A stretch of 64,000 bases of DNA, from assembly GCA_027574665.1 (NCBI GenBank), contig CM050654.1:36537722-36601721 (forward strand). Reading direction: 5' to 3'. A model generated the notes under the pieces. It did not search any database. It saw only the letters and a list, made by a program, of their open reading frames with translations, and was not told the origin of the DNA. This stretch comes from Rhynochetos jubatus (lineage: Eukaryota > Chordata > Aves > Eurypygiformes > Rhynochetidae). Positions within the stretch are counted from its first letter, which is position 1. Each line of letters opens with the position of its first letter. Made by a program: the position numbers and the translations under genes. Below, piece by piece: positions 25,701 through 36,886 of the stretch.

Positions 25701-28450
25701 CAGAGGGGCTAGGGCTTCTCAGAAGTCCCACCAGGAGAATATCTCCCAGGGAGGAATATTATGGGAACTCTCCCCCAAGGGATAGTTAATGCAATCCCAC
25801 CATCTAACCCCAACCAGACTCGGTAGCACCTTGGAGCGCAAGTCTGTATTGCGAATCCTTCACCGTGGTGTATTGATCGCTGTAGTATCTGAAAAAGTAC
25901 AGTGGCTCCTGTGCTGTAGTGGGTTATAAAATATGTAAGTTGGGAATGGCATGAAGCTGAGCAGAAAAAATGTACTTCTCCCTTAAAATGCTGTCTGGAG
26001 AGGGAGGCACACCATTTCTGTGATTATGTGCCTGTGAAGTAAATTCTGGTACTTCAAAAAGGTTTTGCAGGTGTGCAGATTGCGGTATTATTTCACAGCT
26101 TTTTCTGTGAAACTATTTTTTTTTTTCCTGTGGAAATAAAATACTTAAATTTTTAAAGTTTTGAAAAACAGAGTGTTGCTGCTATTTCAATGAACAAACA
26201 TAATTTAAGCTTCATGAAAGAGCAAGAAGATTAGAAACCGCAGTTGTCACATGTGGGAGGGAGGGATGGCAGTATATTTGGTCTTTGCCAGGTACTGAGT
26301 TATTGCAAAACTAATAGAGGAATTCTCTTTGTGTCTCCGAGCTCAACTCCCAAGCAAACGTTGAACCGCTGCCAGCGCTTCCCCCTCAGCTGTCCCCCTC
26401 TCAGAGCAGCAAACCTCTGACAGCCAGTTTCCTCGTGTGGTTCCTTCAGGAGTCCATTAGTGCTGATCTTGAGTTGTTTGGTTCCTTGTGGAGATGGGGA
26501 TGGGGCGGTCTCTTCCAGCACGGAGCATATTGCCCCCTCAGGGATCCTGCCCGTTGCTGGGCTTGTAGCAAGAAGGGCCTGGAGTGGAACCTGGGTGTTG
26601 CACGCTGGTGACTTGGAGTGACTGCCCATGTGAAGGGCAGCGAGGGGAAGCCAATGTATGGAAAAGTAGGAAAAAGCTTGCTGGTGTTAGGCCGGCAGTG
26701 TAAGGACATGTGCAGAACTGGACTGGGCCTTCTACATCACCCAGTTCCTACTGGAAAATATGGAATAATCCCCTCCATAAATACATCAAGCTCCCTTCTA
26801 CCTCCCTGCAAATATCAGAATAGACCTCCTCAACCTCTTACTCGGTTGTGCTTGAAGGGATCTGAGCTTTCTTATGGGTTGGAGAGAAAAATGTAAACCT
26901 CCCTGGAGAGGAGGCGGGGGATCAGAAGAAGGTTTGGTGGAGATGGGTGTCCAGCGAGGCCTGTGTGTTTCCTCTGGTGCCCCACTGGTGAGCCGGGCGG
27001 TTTGTGTTGCAGGAGATGCTGCCTTACCGATGCTGTGTGGATTCTGGGTGTTTTTCATGGAGAAACAACAGTTCCTGTTGGGCAGTGTATGTCCCAGAGT
27101 CAGGGTGGAGTGACTGCAGAAACATTTTTCTGTTAAGGTTACACTGACAAACACCTTATAAAGGCTCTTATGTTTTAAAAGGTATTGGTTTTCGTAGATG
27201 TTTAGAATTTTAAAAAGGTCAGAATTTGATTATAACTATCTATAATCCAGTACATGTTTTAATCACGTATGCAGTAAAGTACTCATAGTTGTAATCTGCT
27301 AACATCTGTTTATACTACTTGTTGTTATAGTATATATACGTTTGTATACGTCATGGTCTCATCTCCTAATGTCAGTTGCTGTCAAGGCAAGAAATCTGTT
27401 CTCACAAACCCTCGAAATGTGCCAGAGGAGTGTTACAGAAATATTTTGGAATGTTTAGGTAGTCGTTTGGGTTTTATTTCTTTTTTTCTTAACTAAGAGT
27501 TGAAAGAAAAGAATATTTTTCCCTGGGCTGTCTCTGGGGTGTGGGCACCTGATTGAGTAGCTCAGCTAATGCAGTTTACATTAGAGCTTAATATTGAGAA
27601 GTCCTGCCTTCAAGTGCCAAGGGGTTAGTAAATCACTGAATTTTCATAAACAGCAGTGTTCATTACATTTTGCTGCAGAATGTCTTTCTTGCTCGAGTGT
27701 GTCTTGAATGTTACCATGTGTGGATAATAAGGCAAAAACCTGAAACGTAAAATTGGAACAAACTGCTGCATGGCTATAAGCCACTAAACTTCACTTTTAT
27801 TCGGATCTAAAATAAGATGAATAACTAAGCTACTGAATTACTCACTTGTGTAGGTCATGAAAGTTTTAAAAAGTGCTGCAGGTATTTAAAATTAGTCCCA
27901 GGAATCACAAAATTTTATATGCCCTATGTGACACGTTGCAAATAGTACAATAGTATTTTATTTTGTATAGCATCTTTCATACAAATTATAGTAGAAAGTG
28001 TTTTACTGAATTGCTGCTAATAATAAATAGCAAAATAAATGACACAAGTATGTGCAAGGAAGAAAAGCTGTATTTTGGCTGAGACACACCAGTAGCTGCA
28101 GGGGGGGCATACAGCAGGGCTCTTCTAGAAAGCAGGGTGTGAGCAGTTATGCTAACTACTACTATACTAATATGTCTTTATAATATAAAATACCAAAACA
28201 TATAAGGTCTGGTATAATAGTCTCTGTACAGTGCTGGTCCCAACGATTTTAGTCTGTTTAGCCTGCAAGAAAAGATGTGACTGGACTGAGTACACTGACG
28301 CGGAGAGAGCATGAGATGCAAGCGATACAGCTTCAGCATAGTAAGATCTTTATCCAAATAATTAGAAATATTTTTCTTGGCATAATATTGAATGTTTTTG
28401 CATAAAAATACATCATTCTAATAAAAATACATAAAAACTACATAATTGAG

Positions 28451-28837
28451 AGTTGGAGTTGTTCAGCCTGGAGAAGAGAAGGCTCTGGAGAAAACTTACA
28501 GCACCTTCCAGTACCTGAAGGGGCTACAAGGAAGCTGGAGTAGGACTTTTTCCAAGGGCACATAGTAATAGGACAAGAGGTAATGGCTTTAAACTAAAAG
28601 AGGGGAGATTTAGATTGGGTATCAGGAAGAAATTCTTCACTGAGAGGGTGGTGAGACACAGGAACAGGTTGCCCAGAGAAGCTGTGGGTGCCCCATCCCT
28701 GGAAGTGTTTAAGGCCAGGCTGGATGAGGCTTGGAGCAACCTGGGCTAGTGGAGGGTGTCCCTGCCCATGGCAGGGGGGTTGGAACTGGATGGTCTGTAA
28801 GGTCCCTTCCAACCCAAACCATCCTGTGATTCTATGA
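28451..28837 (+). mobile_element. CR1 retrotransposon 3' end, sense, 5'-truncated
   Basis: Recognised by the CR1 order: GTTCAGCCTGGAGAAGAGAA near the start, the end of the ORF2 frame (GGTGGTGAGACACAGGAACAGG region), AGGCTGGATGAGG, GGAACTGGATGGTCTGTAAG and a 3' terminus TGATTCTATGA. About 390 bp survive, typical of a CR1 insertion 5'-truncated during target-primed reverse transcription. It is fairly well preserved but encodes only the last part of the ORF2 protein, so it is inactive. Confidence 0.92.
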
Positions 28838-29517
28838 AATCTCATAAAACAACCAATTCTGAGCAAATCAATTCAGTGTAACTTATTTTTTGTTGCTGTT
28901 ACTAATAGTTAAGGTTAATTGGTTGTAATGCCATTAGGAATAAAGCTCGTGTTATCTGAGTCAGTTGTTATCATCCTCAGAGAGTGCAGAATGAGTTGGA
29001 GCTTTCCATTTCATATGAACATGCTGTGGTGAAAGGATGCTAGAATGACATCCAAAGTGGTTATGTGACATTTCAAGGAGAAATGTTCAGTTAAGGTTGA
29101 CACCGCAATGATCTTCTGGAGTTACGGTCACGTCTGGTGGAGTTACTCCTCAGCCAGGCCCTAATGAAGTTGTAAGTCTTTGTTATGGTATTTGTGGATC
29201 GTTGTTGAAAGACCAAGTAAAAATGTGTAGAAAACAAGACAACTATTCCAGTGATTGTTCATTAATTTTTTCAGTGTTTCTTCACTGTTTTGTGTATCAG
29301 ATGTGACTTGGAGAATATCTATTACCTGTTTGAAATAAATTACTAACACAATACTATTTAACTGATTGCTGATCTTGTCCTAAATTTGCAAATTATTACG
29401 TAGCTACAGGGACAGAATAATTGTGGAAGATGCTTATTGTTGAATGAATTCTCAGATGGTGAAATGGTTGCAATTAAGCTAAATGTCACATTAAACAGCA
29501 TAATTATTGTAGCAATC

Positions 29518-29547
29518 CTTATTAAGCAATAACATACTTATTAAGCA
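29518..29547 (+). repeat. Direct repeat CTTATTAAGCA, 19-bp period
   Basis: The 11-mer occurs at 29518-29528 and 29537-29547. It lies in an AT-rich stretch with several ATTA/TTAAG motifs. Confidence 0.75.
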
Positions 29548-29938
29548 GTTCTTACTGGGATTCCTGTTCTGGATTTGATGCTTAGTGGTGTTTCCTTTGT
29601 CTGTAACACGTAATTATTGTCTGAATAGCCTGCTTGCCTTATGCTTGTGTGACCTGTGTGTCAAAGAGCAGGTGTCACTGTATGCTTTCAGACATAATTA
29701 TTGCATAATTGTAGATAGGTCTTGCAGGCAGGAAAAGGAAATCACTACACACTACATCAAATAAACAAGTGCTGTGTTATTGCATGCTTTTAGTGGGATT
29801 AGAGAAGCTGTATGGAATGATAGTACAGTACTCTATCTGATAAAAGATGGCAAACAGAACAATGTGTAGTTTTTCTTTATTAGATTGCCTTGATTTATTA
29901 GTCCCTTTCATGTCATTATTACTTGTGTTACAGATGTC

Positions 29939-30008
29939 TTGTAAGAGAGAGTAGGATGTCTTTGTTTACAGTTTTCTATAAACAAAGACATCCCACTGTC
30001 TCGTACAA
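29939..30008. other. 70-nt near-perfect hairpin, possible microRNA precursor or MITE remnant
   Basis: Inverted repeat with a perfect 15-bp core: 29954-29968 (GGATGTCTTTGTTTA) pairs with 29979-29993 across a 10-nt loop. Pairing continues outward through 29939/30008 with three isolated mismatches (29953/29994, 29949/29998, 29944/30003), so 27 of 30 positions pair. The size, short loop and scattered mismatches match a pre-miRNA stem; a short inverted-repeat transposon relic would look similar. The strand is undetermined. Transcription of THSD7B would include this sequence if the region is an intron of that gene. Confidence 0.5.
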
Positions 30009-30225
30009 TTTTTGTACAAGTCAAGCGAGTTTTGCATGACTTCTCATTCTTGGAAATAATGAGTTGATTGAATTTCTCCTTGGTTTGGTGGTCTAACGGG
30101 TTTATTTGTTTTATTGCAGGTTCTTTGGTACTTTGCTGATCTCAGTGGTATTTTTTAGTAAATTCTTTTTCTTTTTTTGCATTCTGGTGGACAAAGCCTT
30201 ACTTTCAGTTAGATGCTTCTTCTTA

Positions 30226-30490
30226 GAGTAATACAACCTGGAAAGGACAATGGGAGGTCATCTGATTGAACCTTCTGCTCAGAGCAGGTTTAGTATTGAA
30301 TTCCCACCAGGATGCTTAGGGCTTTGTTCAGTCAGATCTTGAAAACCTCCAAGGATGAGATTCTGCTGTCCCTTTAGGAAGCCTGGTCCAAGGGTTGTCC
30401 TCATAGTGATGAGGTTTTCCTTATATCCAGCTGGGAGGTCCCCTGTTTCATTGTGTGTCCACAGTCTCTCGTTGTCCTGTCTGTGTTCTG
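30226..30490 (-). mobile_element. Older CR1 fragment, antisense
   Basis: Read on the minus strand, this segment carries the diverged CR1 ORF2 C-terminus and start of the 3' UTR. Plus-strand landmarks are AACCTTCTGCTCAGAGCAGG, AAAACCTCCAAGGATGAGAT, AAGCCTGGTCCAAGG and TCTCTCGTTGTCCTG. It is more diverged than the neighbouring CR1 at 30609, is separated from it by about 110 bp of unrelated sequence, and appears to belong to a different subfamily. The outer edges are approximate. Recognition is by memory of CR1 consensus, not an alignment. Confidence 0.75.
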
Positions 30491-30608
30491 CTTTGATGAG
30501 ATAAAACATCGATCCAGCATCTGGTTACGTTACAATGGTTGTGAGAAGGACAATATCTGTTCTTTATCTTCCTATTTTTGTACTTTCTATAGACAGATCA
30601 CTGTGAAC

Positions 30609-32015
30609 CATAGAATCATAGAATGGATTGCTTGGAAGAGGCCTCAGAGATTATCTACTCCCCTGTGGGCAGGGACACCCTCCACTAGACCAGGTTGCTG
30701 AAAGCCTCATCCAGCCTGGCCTTGAACACTTCCAGGGATGGGGAATCCACAGCTTCTCTGGGCAACCTGTCCCAGTGCCTCACCACCATCTCCAGGAAGA
30801 ATTTCTTCTTGATGTCCAATCTAAATCTCCCTGCTTTTATTTTAAACCTGTTACCCCTTGTCCTGTCACTACAGGCCCTTGTACAAAGTCCCCCTCCAGC
30901 TTTCCTTTTGGCCCCTTCAGGCACTGGAAGGCTGCAATAAGGTCTCCCTGGAGCCTTCTCTTCTCCAGACTGAACAACCCCAACTCTCTCACCCTGTCCC
31001 CATAGGAGAATTGTTCCAGCCCTCTGATCATCTTTGTGGCTGCCTCTGGACTCACTCCAACAGGTCCATGTCCTTCTGATGTTGGGGTCCCCACAGCTGG
31101 ACGCAGACCTCCAGGTGGGGTCTCACGAGAGCAGAGTAGAGGGGGAGAATCCCCTCCCTCAACCTGCTGGTCATCCTTCTCTTGATGCAGCCCAGAATAC
31201 AGTTTGCTTTCTGGGCTGCAAGCGTACATGACTGGCTCATGTTGAGCTTCTCGTCAACCAACACCCCCCTCCCCCCCTCCCCCCGCCAAGTCCTTCTCAG
31301 GGCTGCTCTTGATCCATTCTCCACCCAGCCTGTTCTTGTGCATGGGATTGCCCTGACCCAGGTGCAGGACCTTGCACTTGGCCTTGTTGAACTCCATGAG
31401 GTTGGCAGAGGCCCACCTCTCCAGCCTGTCAGTGTCCCTCTGGATGGCATCCCTTCCCTCCAGCGTGTCAGTCCCACCACACAGCTTGCTGTCATCAGCA
31501 AACTTGCTGAGGGTGCACTCAATGCCACCATCCACGTTGCTGAGAAAGATGTGGAACAGCAAAGGTCCCTGAGGAATGCCACTCGTCACTGGTCTCCACT
31601 TGGACGTCGAGCCGCAGCTGTTTAAATGCGACCATCCAGCCAATTCCTTATCCATTGAGTAGTCCACCCATCAAATCCATGTCTCTCCAATTTAGAGACA
31701 AGGCTGTCATGCGGGACATGAGTTGCTCTTCCCTTAATCACTAACGCTGTAACCCCTATAGAAGGCACCGAAATTGCTGGGCACAATTTGCCCGTAGTGA
31801 AGCCATGTTGGCTGTCAGCAATCACCTCCTTATTTTCCTTGCACGTTAGCGTAGTGTCCAGAAGGATCTGCTGCTTAGTCTTGCTGGGCACAGAGGTGAT
31901 ACTGACTGGCCTGTAGTTCCCTGGGTCCTCTTTATTTCTTGTTTTAAAAATAGGAGTTATGTTTCCCCTTTTCCAGTCGGTGGGAATTTCACTGAGCTGC
32001 TATGAGTTCTCAAAT
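30609..32015 (-). mobile_element. CR1 retrotransposon, antisense, ORF2 reverse-transcriptase 3' half
   Basis: About 1.4 kb of CR1 inserted in antisense. The 3' terminus is the tandem 8-mer CATAGAAT CATAGAAT on the plus strand at 30609-30624. Going rightward (5' in the element) come the 3' UTR, the ORF2 C-terminal domain and part of the reverse-transcriptase domain. Minus-strand translation shows [44 protein letters not shown] (the (Y/F)ADD catalytic box, near 31500), [14 protein letters not shown] and [19 protein letters not shown]. The frame is broken several times and motif A appears deleted near 31718. The 5' edge near 32015 is approximate. Confidence 0.93.
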
Positions 32016-33799
32016 ACTGTTTTTCATTTTATTTAGTATTCTGCTTTAATTACCAGTGCCCTCCCATTCTGGATGGGGAGCTGTAAAGCATCTTTCTAAA
32101 ATTTGGGCTTTTGATGGGTTTTTAATAAAATGTAGTTAATATTATTACTCTCATTGTGCTGAGATGTTTCTTTTAATTGACTCAGATTTATTTCAAGGAA
32201 AGTGTAAATTTAACATGACCCTTCTAAAAATAATTAAATTCTAATTACAAAGCAGATTATTGACTAGGAAGTATTTACATCCTTCTCTTCATTTAAGCTA
32301 CTGAACAGGATATTTAACTAAGCAATGAAACACTCTGGATAAGTTTACTGCTGTGTCCTGAAGAGATCATCAGGAAGTAAAAATCAGATGCAAATCCCAT
32401 TACTATAGATTTTTTTTCAAACTTTTTTGTCATGCTGCTTTTTTTGGTATGCAAAGAGCAGGCTATGTTTTTAGCATGTTTGCCAGAGAATAATTGCAAA
32501 TTGTGATGTGTCTAATGATAGTGTAATTACCTATGAGTCCTTGCTTGCCTTTTTTTTTTGGTGATTTTTCATTCTAAATTCACATCTGACATTAAATAAT
32601 AACTACATCTTGTTTCTGGCTTCTGTTACATCTCTCTCTATGCTGTTCACGTAAGGATTGGTAAATCTGCAGCTATTACATGAAGTAGTTAATGAGCAAC
32701 ACCCAGAAATGTATACAAAGCACTAATGAGAGGAGTTCTGTGAGGTAGTGAAAGTACAGTGGTAGGTTTGGTGAGTGTAATTTGGCTGGTCCTGTGCTAT
32801 AACTGCTTTGTATTACTCCATGGGGAGTTTTAATGCTATTTTTAATGCTATTAACTCTTCTAAGAAATGAGTAGTAAATCCTTAATTGGTGTAATGTGTT
32901 TCAAGGTCCTGTTGATGATTAAATACTATTATGCTCAGTGCTGAAGTGAAGCAATATCACTCTTGAATTTTTGCTTTAAAAACAAACTGGTGAAAACCAA
33001 ACTTTTCCTGTACTGAAACTTCCACATCACAGAAAAATTAAACTGCCTTTGCTAAACTCCTTCAGAGAAATAAATGCTGAAATAAGCTCCCAATACAATT
33101 ATATTGTGACGCTTAGTCTTTGTGCTAGCTACTTTCCCGTGTTATTCAAAAGCCACCTAGTACTTGAGGTTTGAATTTTGGCTGTTACTTTTAGTAAGAT
33201 GATGGTATGTTCATGATCCCATGTCTGGTTTTGAATTTTGTTGGAATTTGTATAAGAATATTCTTTTAAATCAAGGTGAGGTATCAAGGATGAAAGTTTA
33301 AATTGTCAGTGGACCTCTTCATGTAACAGAACTTCACAAGCATATTTAAAGATCCATTTTTTTGAATATTCAGTTTTGAAGCACATTGAATTCTGTTGAA
33401 AGCCTGTAGTAAGTGTAGTACAGCGTGTAGAACACAGTAGAGCCTGATGCTGCCTTTTCCCATTCGAGATACATGTCATGGCTGAGTCATTGTCTTGAAC
33501 TGATACCTTTTGGTGTGGAATAGAGGCATAAAAGGGACAAAGATTTTTCACATAGCCTGAAGGGTGAACAAAAGCTGGAGCTGCCTGAACCCTGATGACT
33601 CTGAAAGCCCCTCTTGCCCCCTGCCTGTCCACCATGAGGGAAGGTGCCAGACCAAGGGCAGAGTTGCAGTCCTGGTCTGGAGGAAGAGAGAGGAGAAGTG
33701 CCTTCAGAAGGGATGTGGCGAGACCACGGAATGTGTTGGAGGAGAAACTCAGCTGTATCTACTTCCTATTTACTTTTCCTCTTCTATTGACAATGAAAA

Positions 33800-34635
33800 A
33801 AGAAGGATCTGGCCAGGCTGGATCGATGGGCCGAGGCCGCTGTGTGAAGTTCAACAAGGCCAAGGGCCGGGTCCTACACTTGGCCACAACAACCCCCTGC
33901 AGCGCTACAGTCCTAGGGACGAGTGGCTGGAAAGCTGCCCAGCAGAAAAGGACCTGGGAGCGTTGGTCGACAGCAGCTGAACATGAGCTGGCATGTGCTC
34001 GCTCAGGTAGCCAAGAAGGCCAGTGGCATCCTGGCCTGCATCAGGCACAGTGTGGCCAGCAGGACCAGGGCAGGGATTGTCCCCTGTACTGGGCACTGGT
34101 GAGGGTGCACCTTGAATCCTGGGTTCAGTTTTGGGCCCCTCACTACAAAAGGACACTGAGGGGCTGGAGCGTGTCCAGGGAAGGGAACGGAGCTGGGGAA
34201 GGGTCTGGAGCACAAGTCCTGTGAGGAGCGGCTGAGGGAGCTGGGGGTGCTCAGCCTGGAGAGGAGGAGGCTCAGGGGAGACCTGATCGCTCCCTACAAC
34301 TCCCTGAAAGGAGGGTGCAGAGAGGGGGGGTTGGTCTTTTCTCCCAGGTGACTAGCGATAGGACAGGAGAAAACGGCTTCAGGTTGTGCCAGGGGAGGTT
34401 TAGATTGGATATTAGGGAAAATATCTTCCCAGAAAGGGTTCTCAGGCATTGGAAGGGGCTGCCCAGGGAGGTGGTGGGGTCACCATCCCTGGAGGGATGG
34501 AGGACATGTGTAGACGAGATGCTTAGGGGCATGGTTCAGTGATGGGCTTGGCAGTGCTGGGTTAATGGTTGGATGTGGTGATCTTAAGGGTCTTTTCCGA
34601 CCTAAAAGATTCTGTGATTCTCTTCTATGATTTAT
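33800..34635 (+). mobile_element. CR1 retrotransposon, sense, decayed ORF2 C-terminus and 3' end
   Basis: About 0.8 kb of CR1 in sense orientation, 5'-truncated near 33800. Fragments of the ORF2 protein are readable in shifting frames: KFNKAKGRVLHL, DEWLESCPAEKDLGALVDS, then VQFWAPHYKRTL, and [15 protein letters not shown] with [20 protein letters not shown] in another frame. Several frameshifts and a stop separate them. The 3' UTR ends GATCTTAAGGGTCTTTTCC...GATTCTGTGATTCTCTTCTATGA. Its sequence type differs from the copy at 30609, so it is another subfamily. Any longer open frame here is an artefact of the element. Confidence 0.9.
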
Positions 34636-34640
34636 TTTTA

Positions 34641-36087
34641 TTATTACACAGTGTCAGTCCTCTGACTGTGGAGGGTTAACTCCTCTGTTCACAAAGGAAG
34701 AACAAGGGGATTACCAACAAAACTGCCATCAGCTGGATGAAATAGTTGCTATTATAATTGCAGCCATTATGGGGCTGGTTTTGGTTTTTATGTGTGTGTT
34801 TCGGTATGTAGTGTAAGCATTTAACTGATTCATGTAGTTTTAAAATCAATTTCAAAAACCTTGACTGGAGTAACATTTCTTAATATAAATTGGTCTATTT
34901 ATTGTAAGTTCATTTTCTGCCTTGCAAAACCACAAAAGATAGGGCAGTTGCAGTGCATTTTCAAGTGAGAATTATATATGCAGCGTTCTTATTGAGTGGA
35001 ATGGCTCTGTTAGGAGGTATTGGAAAGTTTTTAAACTTAGAAACGAGATGAGACCCTCTTGGCACGTGATCATCAAAATCCTTTAATGTGATAAGATTCG
35101 GCCCTAGTGCTTCTCTCTACATTTTTTTTTTTTTTAAGTTTGTAAGCAATTTTGTACTTCATAGCCCACAGGTTGGTTTTTTTTTTTTGACTTGGTGGAT
35201 TTTTCTTGAATAATATTGTCACAGAAAAAGCTTTCTGTTTAGCCTTGTCTGATAGTGTTCACTTGCAAATCCTCAATTAAGATTTATGCAATTACATATG
35301 TATGTTCATGTGCCCCAGAACTAAAAATGCCATCTCTGGGTTTAATTCTAGTTTAATTTTTCTTCACGAATGACAGGATTTACCACCTCTTGCAGTGCCA
35401 TGTGCTGCAAATGGAAACAACTTCCTTGCTGTACATACATCCGAGGATGGTTCAGGAGTGAGGCATGTGGGTGCCTTCCGTGCTGTTGGGGCTCTGCTCC
35501 CACAGCAGCAGCCTGCGGGACCTATCCTGCAGTACACACATGGTCCTGTCAAGTCAGTTCCTCCATTTCACTCTCTTAGGGAGAGTATGCTCTTATTGTC
35601 ACAATATTCATCCTTACTGCTTTATCACTGTGGATGATGATTCAGCTGCTTACCAACGTGGTTTATTCCATTGACTAATTGCTCTATTAAGACTTTTTTC
35701 CTCTTATCTAACTTGACTTTCTTTTCCTATTAGCTTATTGCTCCTTTATGATCATTTTTATATTCATTTGTAAAAGTGAAATTAAATATTCATGTTTCCT
35801 CAGGCTTTGGGATGCGTTTTACTGCTACAGAAATGTTCTTGGCCTGCCTTTAATTTGAGATGTTGTGTTTTTTCCCTAAAGTTTCTTTGAGTGGTCTAGT
35901 GATGTGAGTACACTGGGAGAAGAAATGACTTGCAGCCTTTAGGAAGCTTTTAAACAATTTTAGGGACCAGCTGGTAATTATTTACATTTTCATGCGTGGC
36001 ACGGTATGGTTTGGATACTACTGAGCGTCAGGACAGATCTGTGGCAGGAGTACTGCATGGCATTTCTCAACATCCCCTCTTTTCCAG
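34641..36087 (+). other. Intron sequence between the CR1 cluster and the first THSD7B exon
   Basis: AT-rich non-coding sequence with poly-T stretches near 35121 and 35180. It ends with a pyrimidine-rich acceptor just before 36088. Nothing else is recognisable; small overlapping open frames at 35364-35674 show no family resemblance. Confidence 0.7.
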
Positions 36088-36886
36088 GTCACTGGGGCCG
36101 GTGCATCGGTGACTGTGGCTCAGGAGGTGTTCGGAGTCGGGCCGTCTGGTGCACCCACGCGGAGGGCTGGACAACGTACCACGCGAACTGCGACCAGAAG
36201 GACAAACCTGAAAGCCAGAGGAGGTGCTTTAAAGTCTGTGACTGGCACCTGGAGCTGTTCGAGTGGGAGGTTTCGGGATGGGACAGGTGTGGGCTCGTCT
36301 CCTTTGCTGGCGGTGAGGTGGGAACCGAGCCTTGCGTCACTGCGCAGCACGGCCTGCAGCGCCGAAATGTCCACTGCCTCCAGAAGCTGAACAGAACTGT
36401 TGTTGCCAACGAAATATGTGAGCATTTCACTCCACAGCCGCCCGCCGAGCAAGCCTGCCTGGTGCCCTGCCCGCGGGACTGCGTTGTGTCTGAGTTCTCC
36501 AGCTGGTCCGAGTGCGGCACGGGCTGCACCAAGAGCTTGCAGCACCGGATGCGGGCAGTCATCGCTCCTCCCCTCTATGGGGGTGCCCCGTGCCCAAATC
36601 TGACCGAATCCCGAGCCTGTGGCGCTCCTGCCTGTCCTCTCGAGGAGGAGGAGCACACGTACAGCCTCCGAGTGGGGTCTTGGGGTGAATGCCGGCTGCC
36701 CCATCCTAGAGACGTCGACCTGGCGGGGAGGACTATGCCAGATTTCGTTTCAGACTCTGGAGAGCGAAGAAGCATGTCTGGACTTCAAGGCTATAAACCT
36801 CACCACCATGCCGGGGAGGTGGAGATTGGTTACCAAACCAGGCAGATCAGGTGTGTAAGGAGCGATGGAAAAAACGCAGTGCTGAG
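36088..36886 (+). CDS. THSD7B: THSD7B internal exon (first THSD7B exon in window), N-terminal thrombospondin repeats
   Basis: Internal exon of a thrombospondin type-1 repeat protein of the THSD7 family; in the family this part lies in the extracellular region of a single-pass membrane glycoprotein. The 799-nt frame is open. It follows a pyrimidine-rich acceptor (AG at 36086-36087) and ends at a GAG|GTAAGG donor. It starts after one base of a codon (phase 1) and ends after two (phase 2). The translation runs GHWGRC...CGSGG, then DWHLELFEWEV, then a repeat with SEFSSWSEC, then GYQTRQIRC near the end, with regularly spaced cysteines. NRT (codon at 36390) and NLT (36597) are possible N-glycosylation sites. 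From memory of the human paralogs, KLNRTVVANEICEHF and RAVIAPPLYGG point to THSD7B rather than THSD7A. The third repeat has CGTGC instead of the CSxTCG O-fucosylation motif and F for the first W of WxxW. The frame stays open upstream to 36006, but those residues are intronic. Confidence 0.95.

Larger units (their letters stand above)
1..28450 (+). other. Probable THSD7B upstream intron, 5' part
   Basis: No coding exon was recognised on either strand. The sequence is AT-rich, with short open frames in all six frames at the density expected by chance and no conserved domain. It holds simple repeats, small palindromes and homeodomain-motif-rich patches, listed separately. Assignment to an intron is inferred: the first THSD7B exon here starts in phase 1 inside the ectodomain, so a signal-peptide exon must lie further upstream. 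No CpG-island promoter was seen. Confidence 0.6.

Noticed and set aside
30061..30125. Pyrimidine tract with TTGCAG resembling a splice acceptor
   Set aside because: No open, conserved coding sequence or matching donor follows.
31052..31891. Several minus-strand open frames with reverse-transcriptase motifs
   Set aside because: Broken pieces of one CR1 ORF2; annotated as the mobile element and not as genes. Plus-strand frames across it are shadows.
33595..34224. 209-residue + strand open frame
   Set aside because: Its 3' two-thirds is CR1 ORF2 read in shifting frames; the 5' part is unrelated flank. Not a gene.
36006..36087. In-frame extension upstream of the first THSD7B exon with an apparent start codon
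   Set aside because: The acceptor AG at 36086-36087 and family homology begin exactly at GHWGRC; the upstream residues lack homology and a convincing signal peptide.
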